From Alphaproteobacteria bacterium 32-64-14 (lineage in GTDB: Bacteria; Pseudomonadota; Alphaproteobacteria; Caulobacterales; Hyphomonadaceae), in the NCBI GenBank assembly GCA_002280725.1, contig NCEM01000026.1, positions 1 through 44,279 on the forward strand: a stretch of 44,279 nt of DNA. The letters run 5' to 3'. Of this stretch, positions 19,506 to 27,784 are shown one piece after another. Both the position numbers and the translations under genes were made by a program. The notes beneath the pieces were generated by a model, which saw only the letters and a program-made list of their open reading frames with translations, was not told the origin of the DNA and ran no database searches. Within the stretch, counting starts at the first letter, position 1; each line of letters begins with the position of its first letter.

Positions 19506-20786
19506 TCAGCCTGCCTTCGCTTCGATACCGAAGAGTTGGGTGAGGTGGGCGTTGGCGAATTTCGCCCCCGGATCGATCCTGTCGCGCACCGCGCAGAACT
19601 TTGCAGCGTCTGGGTAAAGCGCGTGCACATCCGCTGTCGTCAACGTATGGCGCTTGGCCCAGTGCGGCCGTCCATCATGCGCGCGGAAAATCGTCTCGGC
19701 TTCCCGGAAGATGTCCTGCCAGGCCATGCGATGATACTGGTGCATCGAGATGGACGCGCCCTCGCGGCCTTTGAACGGGCTCAACCAGATGTCGTCCGCC
19801 GCGACGATGCGGAACTCAAAGGGGAACGACACGGGCAGCCTTTTCTTGCGTATCCACGCGATGACTTCGCGCAAGGCCGACCATCCATTGGCGCGTGGAA
19901 GCTCGTACTCCATCTCCTCGAACTTTATAGTGCGCTCGGACGGGAAGATGCGATAGGCTGGCCCAACCCGTCGCCGCTTCATTTCCTGCGGCAGCAGCCG
20001 GCGCTGCAGGAATGGCGTGAGGAAGGGGAACCTCTTGCAGAGATCGCATACCTTGCGGAAGGCGGTGTCATCCATGTCCCTCTGCTCTTTCATCTCGCCC
20101 TCTGAAGGCTTGGGATGCAGGATTTTCAGCATGGCGAGGTCGGCATAGGGAAACACGAAGAACTCGACATGCCGGTTCTCCGCCGCAAGCTGTTCCCACC
20201 GCTCGGCGATTTCATCCAGCCGATAGACCTCCAGCCGCTCTTCCAGATGGTAGGCCGGCAGCACGTCGATCTCGATGCGCGTCGCCACACCCATCAGTCC
20301 GAGCGACAGACGCTGAGCCTCGAACAGGTCGGCGTTCTCCGTGGGGCTGCATGTCACGATGCTCCCGTCGTGCGTCATGATCTCGAACGCGCGGGCGGCG
20401 GTCGACAGTGTGCCGAGCTTGGCGCCCGTGCCATGCGTCCCCGTGCCAATGGCTCCGGCCAACGCTTGCGGATTCACGTCCCCCTGGTTGATGAGGGAAA
20501 AGCCCCGCTGCCAGAGCACTTCCGTCAGCTTCGCCAGCGAACATCCCGCAGGGGCCGATGCGCGCGAAGTTGCGGCATCCACCGTGATCTCGCCTTCCAG
20601 ATCGGACAGCGACAGCAACGTGCCATCTGTCGCGCACAGCGGCATGAAGGAGTGGCCCGCACCGACAGCGCGCACTTTCGCAGCAGTCCGAACAAGCCCG
20701 GCCAGCTCGGCATAAGTCTTCGGCTTCTCAACACGCGCAGGCTTTGCTTCAACGCTGCCAGACCAGTTGGACCATGTCGTCATCAT
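19506..20786 (-). CDS. FAD-linked oxidase, D-arabinono-1,4-lactone oxidase (ALO) type
   Basis: This 426-residue flavoprotein has a VAO-type FAD domain (VRAVGAGHSFMPL, where His45 is the usual covalent FAD ligand, and GAIGTGTHGTGAKLGTLS). A C-terminal ALO domain includes GRPHWAKRHTL. Relatives oxidise aldonolactones, alditols or similar polyols with oxygen. Two adjacent ATGs (20786 and 20783) are possible starts. The first overlaps the TetR stop (ATGA). It lies between the regulator and the aldolase-like gene in a tight operon. Confidence 0.88.
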   Translation of the reverse strand: MMTTWSNWSGSVEAKPARVEKPKTYAELAGLVRTAAKVRAVGAGHSFMPLCATDGTLLSLSDLEGEITVDAATSRASAPAGCSLAKLTEVLWQRGFSLINQGDVNPQALAGAIGTGTHGTGAKLGTLSTAARAFEIMTHDGSIVTCSPTENADLFEAQRLSLGLMGVATRIEIDVLPAYHLEERLEVYRLDEIAERWEQLAAENRHVEFFVFPYADLAMLKILHPKPSEGEMKEQRDMDDTAFRKVCDLCKRFPFLTPFLQRRLLPQEMKRRRVGPAYRIFPSERTIKFEEMEYELPRANGWSALREVIAWIRKKRLPVSFPFEFRIVAADDIWLSPFKGREGASISMHQYHRMAWQDIFREAETIFRAHDGRPHWAKRHTLTTADVHALYPDAAKFCAVRDRIDPGAKFANAHLTQLFGIEAKAG

Positions 20787-21430
20787 TCGTCCTCAAGCTG
20801 TACATTGCCGAGCATGGCCGCCGCTTCGCGCAGCACATCCTCGCGCGGTATGCGGTCTTCTTCATGCAACATCTCGTCGATCGCGTACCCGTACTCGACG
20901 GTCATGCGTAGCCGCTGCCACAGCCTCCGCTTGTTCACTTTGGGGAGTAGCGGAGCGTAGACTTCCAGCATCGCATCCGTCACTTCGCGGTGCGATTCCA
21001 CACGCACATGTGAAAGCTGCGGCACGGCGCGCAGGGCGCGCAGGATCCATACGCCGCCGGGCTCATTGTCCGTGATCTCGGCGGTTCCGCGGAGCAGTTC
21101 CGCCGTATGCGCGCCAAGGGCATCAAGGCCGCCCGCCTTGTGCGTGTCCAGCCAAGCGAACAGCAAGGCGTTTTGCCGGTCCATGAGCCGGCGTCCCAGC
21201 GCCTCCAGAACCCCATACTTGTCCTTGAAGTAGCGATAGAGGGCGGCGGGCGAGACACCCGCGCGCGCCGCGATCATGTTGGTCGAGATGCGCTCGATAC
21301 CCACCTCACCCAGCAGCTCCCCGGCAATATCCAGAAGCCTGTCGCGCGTCTGCTTTGCGCGTTCCTGAATCGGCGCTGCGCGCAATGCGGCGGGCTCCGC
21401 CTTGCGCTTCGGTCGTTTGGCCGTTGGCAT
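20783..21430 (-). CDS. TetR family transcriptional regulator
   Basis: This is a 215-residue repressor. The start is the ATG at 21430, which overlaps the last base of the MFS stop codon (TGATG). An N-terminal Lys/Arg-rich leader precedes the TetR DNA-binding domain (RDRLLDIAGELLGEVGIERI, then NMIAARAGVSPAALYRYFKD). The ligand domain is all-helical. It is embedded within the operon it presumably controls, between the transporter and the oxidase. A weak inverted repeat at 24916-24931 upstream of the first operon gene is a possible operator. Confidence 0.92.
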   Translation of the reverse strand: MPTAKRPKRKAEPAALRAAPIQERAKQTRDRLLDIAGELLGEVGIERISTNMIAARAGVSPAALYRYFKDKYGVLEALGRRLMDRQNALLFAWLDTHKAGGLDALGAHTAELLRGTAEITDNEPGGVWILRALRAVPQLSHVRVESHREVTDAMLEVYAPLLPKVNKRRLWQRLRMTVEYGYAIDEMLHEEDRIPREDVLREAAAMLGNVQLEDE

Positions 21431-22611
21431 CAGGGGGCGCCCTCTGTCACGACCTTGCGCGGTCGAATCTGGTATAGCGCGAAAGCCAGCAGTACCGAAC
21501 CGATGAGGCAAGCCCCTCCGAAGGTCAAAGCTCCTCGAGAATCCGTCTCCGTCACCAGGAGAGACGCGAAGAACGGTCCGAAACTCGCGCCCAGAACCTG
21601 CGCCCCGCCCACCAGAACGGCCGCACGCCGCGTCGGGTCCGCCTCGATGATCATGGGAACCAGGAAGGGCAGAACGAACAGCCACAGGAAGCCGAACGCA
21701 CCCGAAAGCACGAGAAACATTTCGGGCGAGGGCAGCGTGTAGAAGCCATAGACGACGCCCATGGCCAGCACGGACGAGACGACCACGGTCCAGAGCCAGT
21801 TGATGCGTCCCGCCAGCAATGTGGCCGCAGCGCCGCCTGCAACCTGGCAAGCAAGCGAGATCGAAACCGCAGCGCCCGTCACCTCGGGCGCATGGCCCGA
21901 CTGCCGCGACAAAGGCTCGGCATAAACCCAGACGCCGATGGTGAACGCTGAAAAAAGGAAGGCCGACAGCAGCGCGATCCATCCACGTGCGCCGGGCAGG
22001 GAGCTGTGCCCCTCCGTCCGCGCCAGCGGCTGAAGCCTATCCGGAACGAACAGTGCGAACGCCGCTGTCACGACGCAGAACGCCGCCAGCGCAATCCAGC
22101 CGCCGCCTGAGCCGTAAACCGGCACAACAGTCGCCGCCATCAGCGTCGCCATCAGAAACTGCGCCAGCGTCTGCACGGTGAGATAGATGCCAGACCAGCG
22201 TTCCGGCCGCGGCGTCCGCGCAATCATCGCCAGGGCAACCCACATCAGCACGCCGCTCGGCAGGCCCGCCACGGCGCGCACAAGCGTGATCGTATCGCCC
22301 GCGAACAATGGCGTTGCTGCGTCCAGCCCGGCCAGCAGAAGGGCCATCACCAAGCCGATGACTTTCATCCGCTCCGGCTTCAGCACAGCCCCGGCCAGAA
22401 ACGCGGCGGCGCCCATGGCGAGAAGCTCCGCCGTCGCCGCCTGTCCAAGCTGGTTCGCTGTAATCCGGCCTTCCTGGGTCATGGTGCCCAGCAGCAGCGG
22501 CTGAAGCCCCGCAATCATGATGCCGGCAACGCCGACAAACATCACCGAGAAGATCCCCAGCCCCGAAGGCCGAGGTCCAATCCAGCCCGTTATGTGCGCG
22601 TCGCTGCTCAT
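21430..22611 (-). CDS. MFS transporter
   Basis: This 393-residue membrane protein has about 12 hydrophobic helices in two halves. The first half starts with GLGIFSVMFVGVAGIMIAGL. The stretch ALAMIARTPRPERWSGIYL is a typical loop after helix 4. It starts five bases after the TonB receptor stop and overlaps the tetR start, so it is the second gene of the operon. It probably moves the compound brought in by the receptor across the inner membrane. The direction and the substrate are not evident. Confidence 0.88.
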   Translation of the reverse strand: MSSDAHITGWIGPRPSGLGIFSVMFVGVAGIMIAGLQPLLLGTMTQEGRITANQLGQAATAELLAMGAAAFLAGAVLKPERMKVIGLVMALLLAGLDAATPLFAGDTITLVRAVAGLPSGVLMWVALAMIARTPRPERWSGIYLTVQTLAQFLMATLMAATVVPVYGSGGGWIALAAFCVVTAAFALFVPDRLQPLARTEGHSSLPGARGWIALLSAFLFSAFTIGVWVYAEPLSRQSGHAPEVTGAAVSISLACQVAGGAAATLLAGRINWLWTVVVSSVLAMGVVYGFYTLPSPEMFLVLSGAFGFLWLFVLPFLVPMIIEADPTRRAAVLVGGAQVLGASFGPFFASLLVTETDSRGALTFGGACLIGSVLLAFALYQIRPRKVVTEGAP

Positions 22612-22616
22612 CGGCG

Positions 22617-24866
22617 TCAGTAGTCGTAGCGCAGGAACGCGCCAAAGGTGCGCGGCGGGCCCATGCTGAACAGGTCGAAGCCAAGGCCCTCGATCGGAAT
22701 GATGTCGCTGATGTTCGTCTCATCGAACACGTTGCGGGCAAACACGCCGAACTCCCAGTTGTCCCCATCCGGCTTCCATCCGGCCCGGAGGTTCACAAAT
22801 GTCCGGTCGCCATCTGACAGGCGGTCTACATTCCGCGTATCATAATAAACTCTAGATCTGTATGATACATCCGCCTGCGCCGAAGCCTCTCCGCCGAACA
22901 GGCTCCACGCATACCGCGCTGACGCCGTGGCACTGACTTCCGGCGCATTGGGAAGCTGGTTGCCCGAATAGTCGTCGCCGGCTGACCGGAAGTCTTCATA
23001 CGTGGCATCGAGGAAAGACGCACCAAGCGACAGGTCCAGTCCGTCGACCGGCGAAGACGTGAACTCGGCCTCAAGCCCGGAAACCTTCGCATTCGAGGCA
23101 TTGGTGAAGTTCTGCACCGTGAGATTCGTGTTCGGATCCACCACCAGTGTGTAAACCTGCATGTCCTGGTAATCGTACGTGAACGCCGCGAAATTGGCCG
23201 TCACCAGCCCATCGAACAGCTGCGATTTCAGCCCGGCCTCGTAGGCGTCGACGATCTCGTCGTCATAGGGCAGCAGCGATGCCGGATCGGTTGTCTGCGC
23301 GCTGAAGAATCCGCCGCTCTTGTAGCCGCGATTGTACGTTGCATAGACATTGACGTCGTCGTTGACCGCGTACTTCAGGCCCAGCCGGCCCGACACGGAG
23401 TCGAACGTGCGGCTCGCGTCCACGGTCGGAAAGATGTTGAAAGTCGGATCGCCCGGATTGCTGGCGTATGTGCTGTCATAGCGGAACGTCTTGTCGTCGG
23501 CCGAGTAGCGTAGGCCCACGGTCGCGGTCAGCCTGTCCGTGAGGTCGTAGTCGGCTTGTCCGAAAACCGCGTAGCTGTCCGTGTCCTGCGTGAAGGGCCA
23601 GCCGAACACGCCGATGCCCTGCGGCAGATCCGTGTTCGGGTCGCCTGAGTTGGCGATGCGGAACACGTCGTAATAGGAATTCGTGACCAGTTCATCGCGC
23701 GCGAGATAAACGCCCAGAACCCAGTTGAGCGTGTTGTCGCCATTGGATTGGAGGCGCAGTTCCTGGCTGGCAGCCCATTGCTTCGCGCGGTAACGCGCGG
23801 TGATGATGTCGGTCGGGCCCGCATCGGTGTCTTCCACATCGTCGCGGTCGGCATGATCATAACCCGTTACCGATATCAGCGACATCGCGCCAAGATCCCA
23901 GGTCAGTGTCGCTGATGCGCCATACGTCTCCACCTTGTCCTTGCCTTCAAGGTGATAGTCGCCCTCGTAGAGATTGGTGCTGGTGTTGGCGTAGCCGGCC
24001 AGATCGGTGCAATCACCCGACGTGTAGGCCCCCGGCGCGCAGAAGCCATCCGGTCCCGTTGCGGCCACGGTCTGCGGCAGCAGGGAACGGTTGTAGGCCC
24101 AGATCGACCCGCCGTTCGAGCGCCCGTAGCGGAGCTGGAACAGGCCATCGAAGGTGTCCGAAGGCGTCCAGCTCAGCGTAAAGCGCGCGCTGCCACGGTC
24201 TGCATTGTTGCCCCGGTTTCCAGTCAGCCGGTTCAGCGCGTATCCGTCATTGCGCACATACGTTCCGGCGACCCTGTATCCGAGCACGCCGTCCTGGATC
24301 GGCCCGCCCACGCCGGCCTCTGCGGTGAGGCTGTTGAACGACCCATACTCGACATAGGCGTCGCCTTCGAGTTGATCGCCCGGCTTGCGACTGATCAGGT
24401 TGATGGCGCCGCCCGTGGTGTTGCGCCCGTAAAGCGTGCCTTGCGGCCCACGCAGGACTTCCACGCGCTCGAGATCGAAGAACTGTCCCATCTGCGCCAG
24501 CGGCGAGCCGACATAGACGCCATCCGAATAGATGGCGACGGCGCTGGCGGTGTTGGGATTGAAGTCGTTGAGGCCGATCCCGCGAATGAAGATCTTCGGG
24601 TTGGCCGCGTTGTCGTCGGTCTTCACCTGAAGGCTGGGCGACAAGGCGTTCAGATCCAGCACGTCGGTCACGCCAAGATCCTGGAGAGTCTCGCCGACGA
24701 TTGCTGTCACCGCGACCGGCACTTCCTGAATGTTTTCGGATCGCTTCTGCGCCGTGATGATAACGACGTCGCGCGATTGATCGTCATCTGTTTCTTGCGC
24801 CAGCGCAGGCGCCGCAAGCAGCGATAGCGCCGTGCAGGAGAGCAACAAAATCCGGTAAGCGCGCAT
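22617..24866 (-). CDS. TonB-dependent receptor
   Basis: This 749-residue outer-membrane transporter starts at the ATG at 24866, with AGGAAGG seven bases upstream. The signal peptide ends at APALAQE. The TonB box and plug begin with DVVIITAQKRSENIQEVPVA, a form common in sphingomonad receptors. The plug continues with RGIGLNDFNPNTASAVAIY and RGPQGTLYGRNTTGGAINL. The barrel ends in FLRYDY. It is the first gene of a five-gene operon that also holds an MFS permease, a TetR regulator, an ALO-type oxidase and a D-threonine-aldolase-like enzyme, so the ligand is probably an organic nutrient and not only iron. Confidence 0.93.
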   Translation of the reverse strand: MRAYRILLLSCTALSLLAAPALAQETDDDQSRDVVIITAQKRSENIQEVPVAVTAIVGETLQDLGVTDVLDLNALSPSLQVKTDDNAANPKIFIRGIGLNDFNPNTASAVAIYSDGVYVGSPLAQMGQFFDLERVEVLRGPQGTLYGRNTTGGAINLISRKPGDQLEGDAYVEYGSFNSLTAEAGVGGPIQDGVLGYRVAGTYVRNDGYALNRLTGNRGNNADRGSARFTLSWTPSDTFDGLFQLRYGRSNGGSIWAYNRSLLPQTVAATGPDGFCAPGAYTSGDCTDLAGYANTSTNLYEGDYHLEGKDKVETYGASATLTWDLGAMSLISVTGYDHADRDDVEDTDAGPTDIITARYRAKQWAASQELRLQSNGDNTLNWVLGVYLARDELVTNSYYDVFRIANSGDPNTDLPQGIGVFGWPFTQDTDSYAVFGQADYDLTDRLTATVGLRYSADDKTFRYDSTYASNPGDPTFNIFPTVDASRTFDSVSGRLGLKYAVNDDVNVYATYNRGYKSGGFFSAQTTDPASLLPYDDEIVDAYEAGLKSQLFDGLVTANFAAFTYDYQDMQVYTLVVDPNTNLTVQNFTNASNAKVSGLEAEFTSSPVDGLDLSLGASFLDATYEDFRSAGDDYSGNQLPNAPEVSATASARYAWSLFGGEASAQADVSYRSRVYYDTRNVDRLSDGDRTFVNLRAGWKPDGDNWEFGVFARNVFDETNISDIIPIEGLGFDLFSMGPPRTFGAFLRYDY

Positions 24867-25184
24867 GATGAAACCTTCCTGTCCATTCACCCGTGCAGAA
24901 AGCTAGTCATCGCTTACTTTTGTTTGCAAGTTAAAACGCGCCTCGCCGCGCCGCAAAACGCCGGGGCGCCGCAGCATGATCACCGAACAGGCATCGCGCG
25001 CCCCGGTTCGCGCCGGTCCGCTCAAACGCGCGGCGAAAATTCTGAACGGGGGGCGAGGGAAGCGGCCCCAGCCATAGGCCACGGCGGCCAGCCGGCCTGG
25101 CGCCGTTGGACAGGCCCAGCCCGGCCCGCCTTCAAGCGAAAACCCCCGCAAATGCGCCTTCTTGGTAGCCTCCGCCGCCTTTGC
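24867..25184. other. Gene-free stretch before the tRNA, with a weak candidate TetR operator
   Basis: No credible gene lies here. ACTTTTGTTTGCAAGT at 24916-24931 is an imperfect inverted repeat (ACTT...AAGT with inner TTG/CAA), about 50 bases upstream of the TonB receptor start, and could bind the operon's TetR protein. The rest is GC-rich and featureless. Confidence 0.35.
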
Positions 25185-25212
25185 TTGCGTTTAAGTTTTG
25201 CGATGCTATATC
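25185..25212 (+). promoter_or_regulatory. Promoter of tRNA-Ser
   Basis: TTGCGT (25185-25190) and TATATC (25207-25212) are separated by 16 bases and lie just before the tRNA, close to the sigma-70 housekeeping consensus. Confidence 0.5.
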
Positions 25213-25224
25213 CCCGCGTCCCGC

Positions 25225-25314
25225 GGAGAGGTGCCAGAGTGGTCGATCGGGACGGTCTCGAAAACCGTTGTACCTTCACGGGTACCGTGAGTTCGAATCT
25301 CACCCTCTCCGCCA
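25225..25314 (+). tRNA. tRNA-Ser (CGA)
   Basis: The acceptor stem GGAGAGG pairs with CCTCTCC. The anticodon stem ACGGT/ACCGT encloses the loop CTCGAAA with anticodon CGA, reading UCG. A long variable arm and the T-loop GTTCGAATC follow, then discriminator G and an encoded CCA. The 90-base length and variable arm are typical of serine tRNAs. Accessory DNA begins right after it. Confidence 0.95.
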
Positions 25315-25907
25315 CGCAGTCCGGTCTCTCGGGTTCAGTTCCTGTTTTCTAGCCGTATTGCCTGCAGTAGCGCCGGGATTTGCGCTTTCTCGCGTCTCTG
25401 CAAGGCCGCGAGCTGGCTCGTTCTCGCTGCTTTTCCGGCGATAGTCTCCCTTAGGCCGAACGCCGGTCCCATTGTCGCACCCAGAGACTGAAGAGCCTGA
25501 CCCCGCCAACGGCACTTGCTCTCGAGTAGTCTCTGCTGTTGCCGAGGTTGGCGGTAATAATCGGCCTCGCATTAAACGGGACCGCGGGTTCGCATGGACT
25601 CCAAGGGGTGCTTTGAGACCACCGCGAACCAGTCTCTGCGATAGATGGCGCTGGAATGGCGTTTGGTTTTGAATTTGGCGTCTGGGGCACGGCATCTCGG
25701 GGATATCCGGGCCGCTGTTGAATTGGCGCGCGCTGGTGCGCCGGCTAAGGGGCGTTTTCCGACAAGAGGTATAAGAAGCGGGCGTATTCATCCGAGCCGC
25801 TATGGCCGTCAGCGTTTCCAATCACGCCGCCCATAGCCGCTTGCACCGGCGGTTGGAGCCGTGCTCTGAACGAGTCTAATATTGTTCAAACTGGGTGGGG
25901 GGTTTAG
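25315..25907. other. Gene-free stretch after tRNA-Ser, probable island flank
   Basis: These 593 bases show several open frames but none with recognisable protein features or a good start. One long minus-strand frame runs into the tRNA itself and is rejected. I see no integrase remnant and no second copy of the tRNA 3' end in the window. The origin is unknown. Confidence 0.45.
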
Positions 25908-27170
25908 GTGCAAGATGGCTTGATGCGCGAACTTCTAGGCCGCTGGCGCGAAGATCCGGCTGGCGCATACCAAAGCTGGTTTCTGTGGGAGCAGCGTCTC
26001 AAAAACTTTCGGTCAATCCGTAGAGGTGTGCAAGGAGTGGCTGCTGAGATCGCGGCGGGCAAGTTCGGCGTTGTTTATCGCGGGTCGTCATTGGAGACCG
26101 TGGTGCGATCAATCGCTGAGCAGCGGCAGATCTTCAAGGGAGCAGACCACGCTTTCCTCTGGAAGCCCAAACTTCGAATTCCGGACATCTACGAGAACTC
26201 CGGTAACCAGCGGGCATTCGGGAATTTGCTTGACGCCTGCGTCTGCTGCGACACGGAAGAGCAAGTGCTGGTTGAAATTCGCCGTATTGACGCGCTGAAG
26301 ATCAAGGGGCTCGGGCCGACCGTCGCCAATATACTTTATTTCCTCCATCCAACCATAGCGCCTCCATTCAACACGGCAATCGTGCGTGGGTACAACTCCC
26401 TGACCGGCGCCGACGTAAAGCTTGGACGGTGGGACGCATACTTGGCCATGCGCGAAGGCATGATCGCGCTCAACGCCCGCTTTCGCGACTTGCTTTCGAA
26501 TGACCTGGGAGCCGTTGCGGCACTATGTTTCGACATCGGTGCAGGGCTGTACTCGCCGCCGCCGAAGGCGGAGGACGGCGGTGGCGTTCGGATAGCTTGG
26601 GAAGCCGATTTGGCGCGCGTGCGAGCAGCTGCGACAAAGGCTCCGGCGCTGGAGCAAGAAGAAGAGCGGACGCATTCGGAGGTGCAAGGTTGGCTTCGCG
26701 ACCTTGGGTTGGCCTTGGGCTATGAGGTGTGGATTGCGCAAAATGACCGCGGCCGGAGCTATGCCGGCGGCCGCTTGGGCGATGGCTGCTTGCAGCGGCT
26801 CGGGGAGAGTCTCGAACAATTGCCGGGCGCCGAGGCGGTGCGGATGATCGACGTACTCTGGCTAGCCGGTCAGAGGATCATCGCTGCATTTGAAGTGGAG
26901 CACACGACGTCGATCTATTCGGGCATCGTCCGCATGCTTGATCTGGCGTTGGGAGGCGAGGGCAAGCACCTGCACGCCATCTATCTTGTCGCGCCTGACA
27001 AAAGGGAGGCGGATGTGCGCGCGCAAATCGCCCGGCCTGCGTTCAGTAGAATTGCAGACCTCCGCGTCCGCTACTTGCCTTACAGCGAACTCCAGAGTCA
27101 TCGCAGCGCGATCTCGCGTTTCGGACAGGGCGTGACCACACTCGAGAAAATTTCGCATGCGCTAACGTAA
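25908..27170 (+). CDS. HhH-containing protein with a PD-(D/E)XK-like nuclease domain
   Basis: This 420-residue protein starts at GTG 25908, preceded by a GGGTGGGGGG tract; ATG 25923 is an alternative. The N-terminal half contains a helix-hairpin-helix motif (LKIKGLGPTVANILYFLHP, residues 130-148) like those of base-excision glycosylases. The C-terminal half has the pattern of a restriction-endonuclease fold: Glu258 in HSEVQ, Asp315 in MIDVLW and FEVEHTTSIYSGIVRM around residues 328-343. The usual lysine of ExK is glutamate (Glu-Val-Glu). No methyltransferase partner is adjacent in the usual restriction-modification sense; a class I methyltransferase lies 600 bases away but looks small-molecule-type. 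A defence or repair nuclease is my inference. It is the first gene after the tRNA. Confidence 0.7.
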   Translation: MQDGLMRELLGRWREDPAGAYQSWFLWEQRLKNFRSIRRGVQGVAAEIAAGKFGVVYRGSSLETVVRSIAEQRQIFKGADHAFLWKPKLRIPDIYENSGNQRAFGNLLDACVCCDTEEQVLVEIRRIDALKIKGLGPTVANILYFLHPTIAPPFNTAIVRGYNSLTGADVKLGRWDAYLAMREGMIALNARFRDLLSNDLGAVAALCFDIGAGLYSPPPKAEDGGGVRIAWEADLARVRAAATKAPALEQEEERTHSEVQGWLRDLGLALGYEVWIAQNDRGRSYAGGRLGDGCLQRLGESLEQLPGAEAVRMIDVLWLAGQRIIAAFEVEHTTSIYSGIVRMLDLALGGEGKHLHAIYLVAPDKREADVRAQIARPAFSRIADLRVRYLPYSELQSHRSAISRFGQGVTTLEKISHALT

Positions 27171-27226
27171 AGGACGAGCGCGTTTCGCTACCGCTGACCT
27201 GAGCCCTCGGGTTCCTCGATCTTTAT

Positions 27227-27256
27227 GAGAGTCCTGGGTTTTGGTGACGGACTCTC
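27227..27256. terminator. Perfect inverted repeat after the nuclease gene
   Basis: GAGAGTCC and GGACTCTC form an 8-bp perfect stem with a 14-base loop, 56 bases after the nuclease stop. No clear T-run follows on the plus strand, so termination is possible but unproven. The gap 27171-27448 holds nothing else recognisable. Confidence 0.4.
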
Positions 27257-27448
27257 CGTTCAAGTGATGGGCCACAGATGGTCCAGGTCAGCCTTGCGTC
27301 GGCCCACGCTATCGCGACCACAAGTTCATCGAAGAATTGGTTAACGCCTTCGGCCGTTAGCAAGCATAGCTTTCGTGCCGCTCATGGGCGAGGGATTTGT
27401 GTGCTTCGTGCGTACCCCTCCTAGCAGTCCGCGCTCCACGGGTAGGAC

Positions 27449-27784
27449 ATGTCAGTAGGACGAATTTCACTGATGCATGACGAAGCGCTTGCCCTCAGAC
27501 GCGCCGTAGGCGGGAGGTTAGACGCGGAAGCAAAGCCCGATGCTTTCAATGACCTCGCGATCACCATCATCCGCGGAGGGATGACGTGGGAACGCAAGGT
27601 CGATCTGATTGCTGGCGCTGAATTTCCGGGCCCTATCGTGGTGTTTCTCGAAAGGCATGCTGCGTCTCCTCTTGCTGTCCTTGTCGCAAGCATTGCCCTG
27701 CAGCACGCCGCGGGCGTTGTTTCCGACTCGACTTGGCGCGAACTTCTCATGCGTCTGCGCCCTGCTGCGGGAGGAACAGAATGA
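27449..27784 (+). CDS. Small protein of unknown function, coupled to a methyltransferase
   Basis: This 111-residue protein begins at ATG 27449; ATG 27473 is an alternative with a better-placed AGGA. It has no signal peptide. A central stretch, GPIVVFLERHAASPLAVLV, is hydrophobic but rather short for a membrane span. I recognise no family. Its stop overlaps the ATG of the next gene (ATGA at 27781), which argues that it is real and made together with the methyltransferase. Confidence 0.6.
   Translation: MSVGRISLMHDEALALRRAVGGRLDAEAKPDAFNDLAITIIRGGMTWERKVDLIAGAEFPGPIVVFLERHAASPLAVLVASIALQHAAGVVSDSTWRELLMRLRPAAGGTE

Noticed and set aside
25225..25314. Direct repeat of the tRNA-Ser 3' end as an island boundary inside the window
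   Set aside because: I looked for TTCGAATCTCACCC-type sequence to the right and found none, so the island end is either outside the window or not tRNA-based.
25300..25821. Minus-strand open frame of 173 codons after tRNA-Ser
   Set aside because: It runs into the tRNA gene itself and shows no recognisable protein features.
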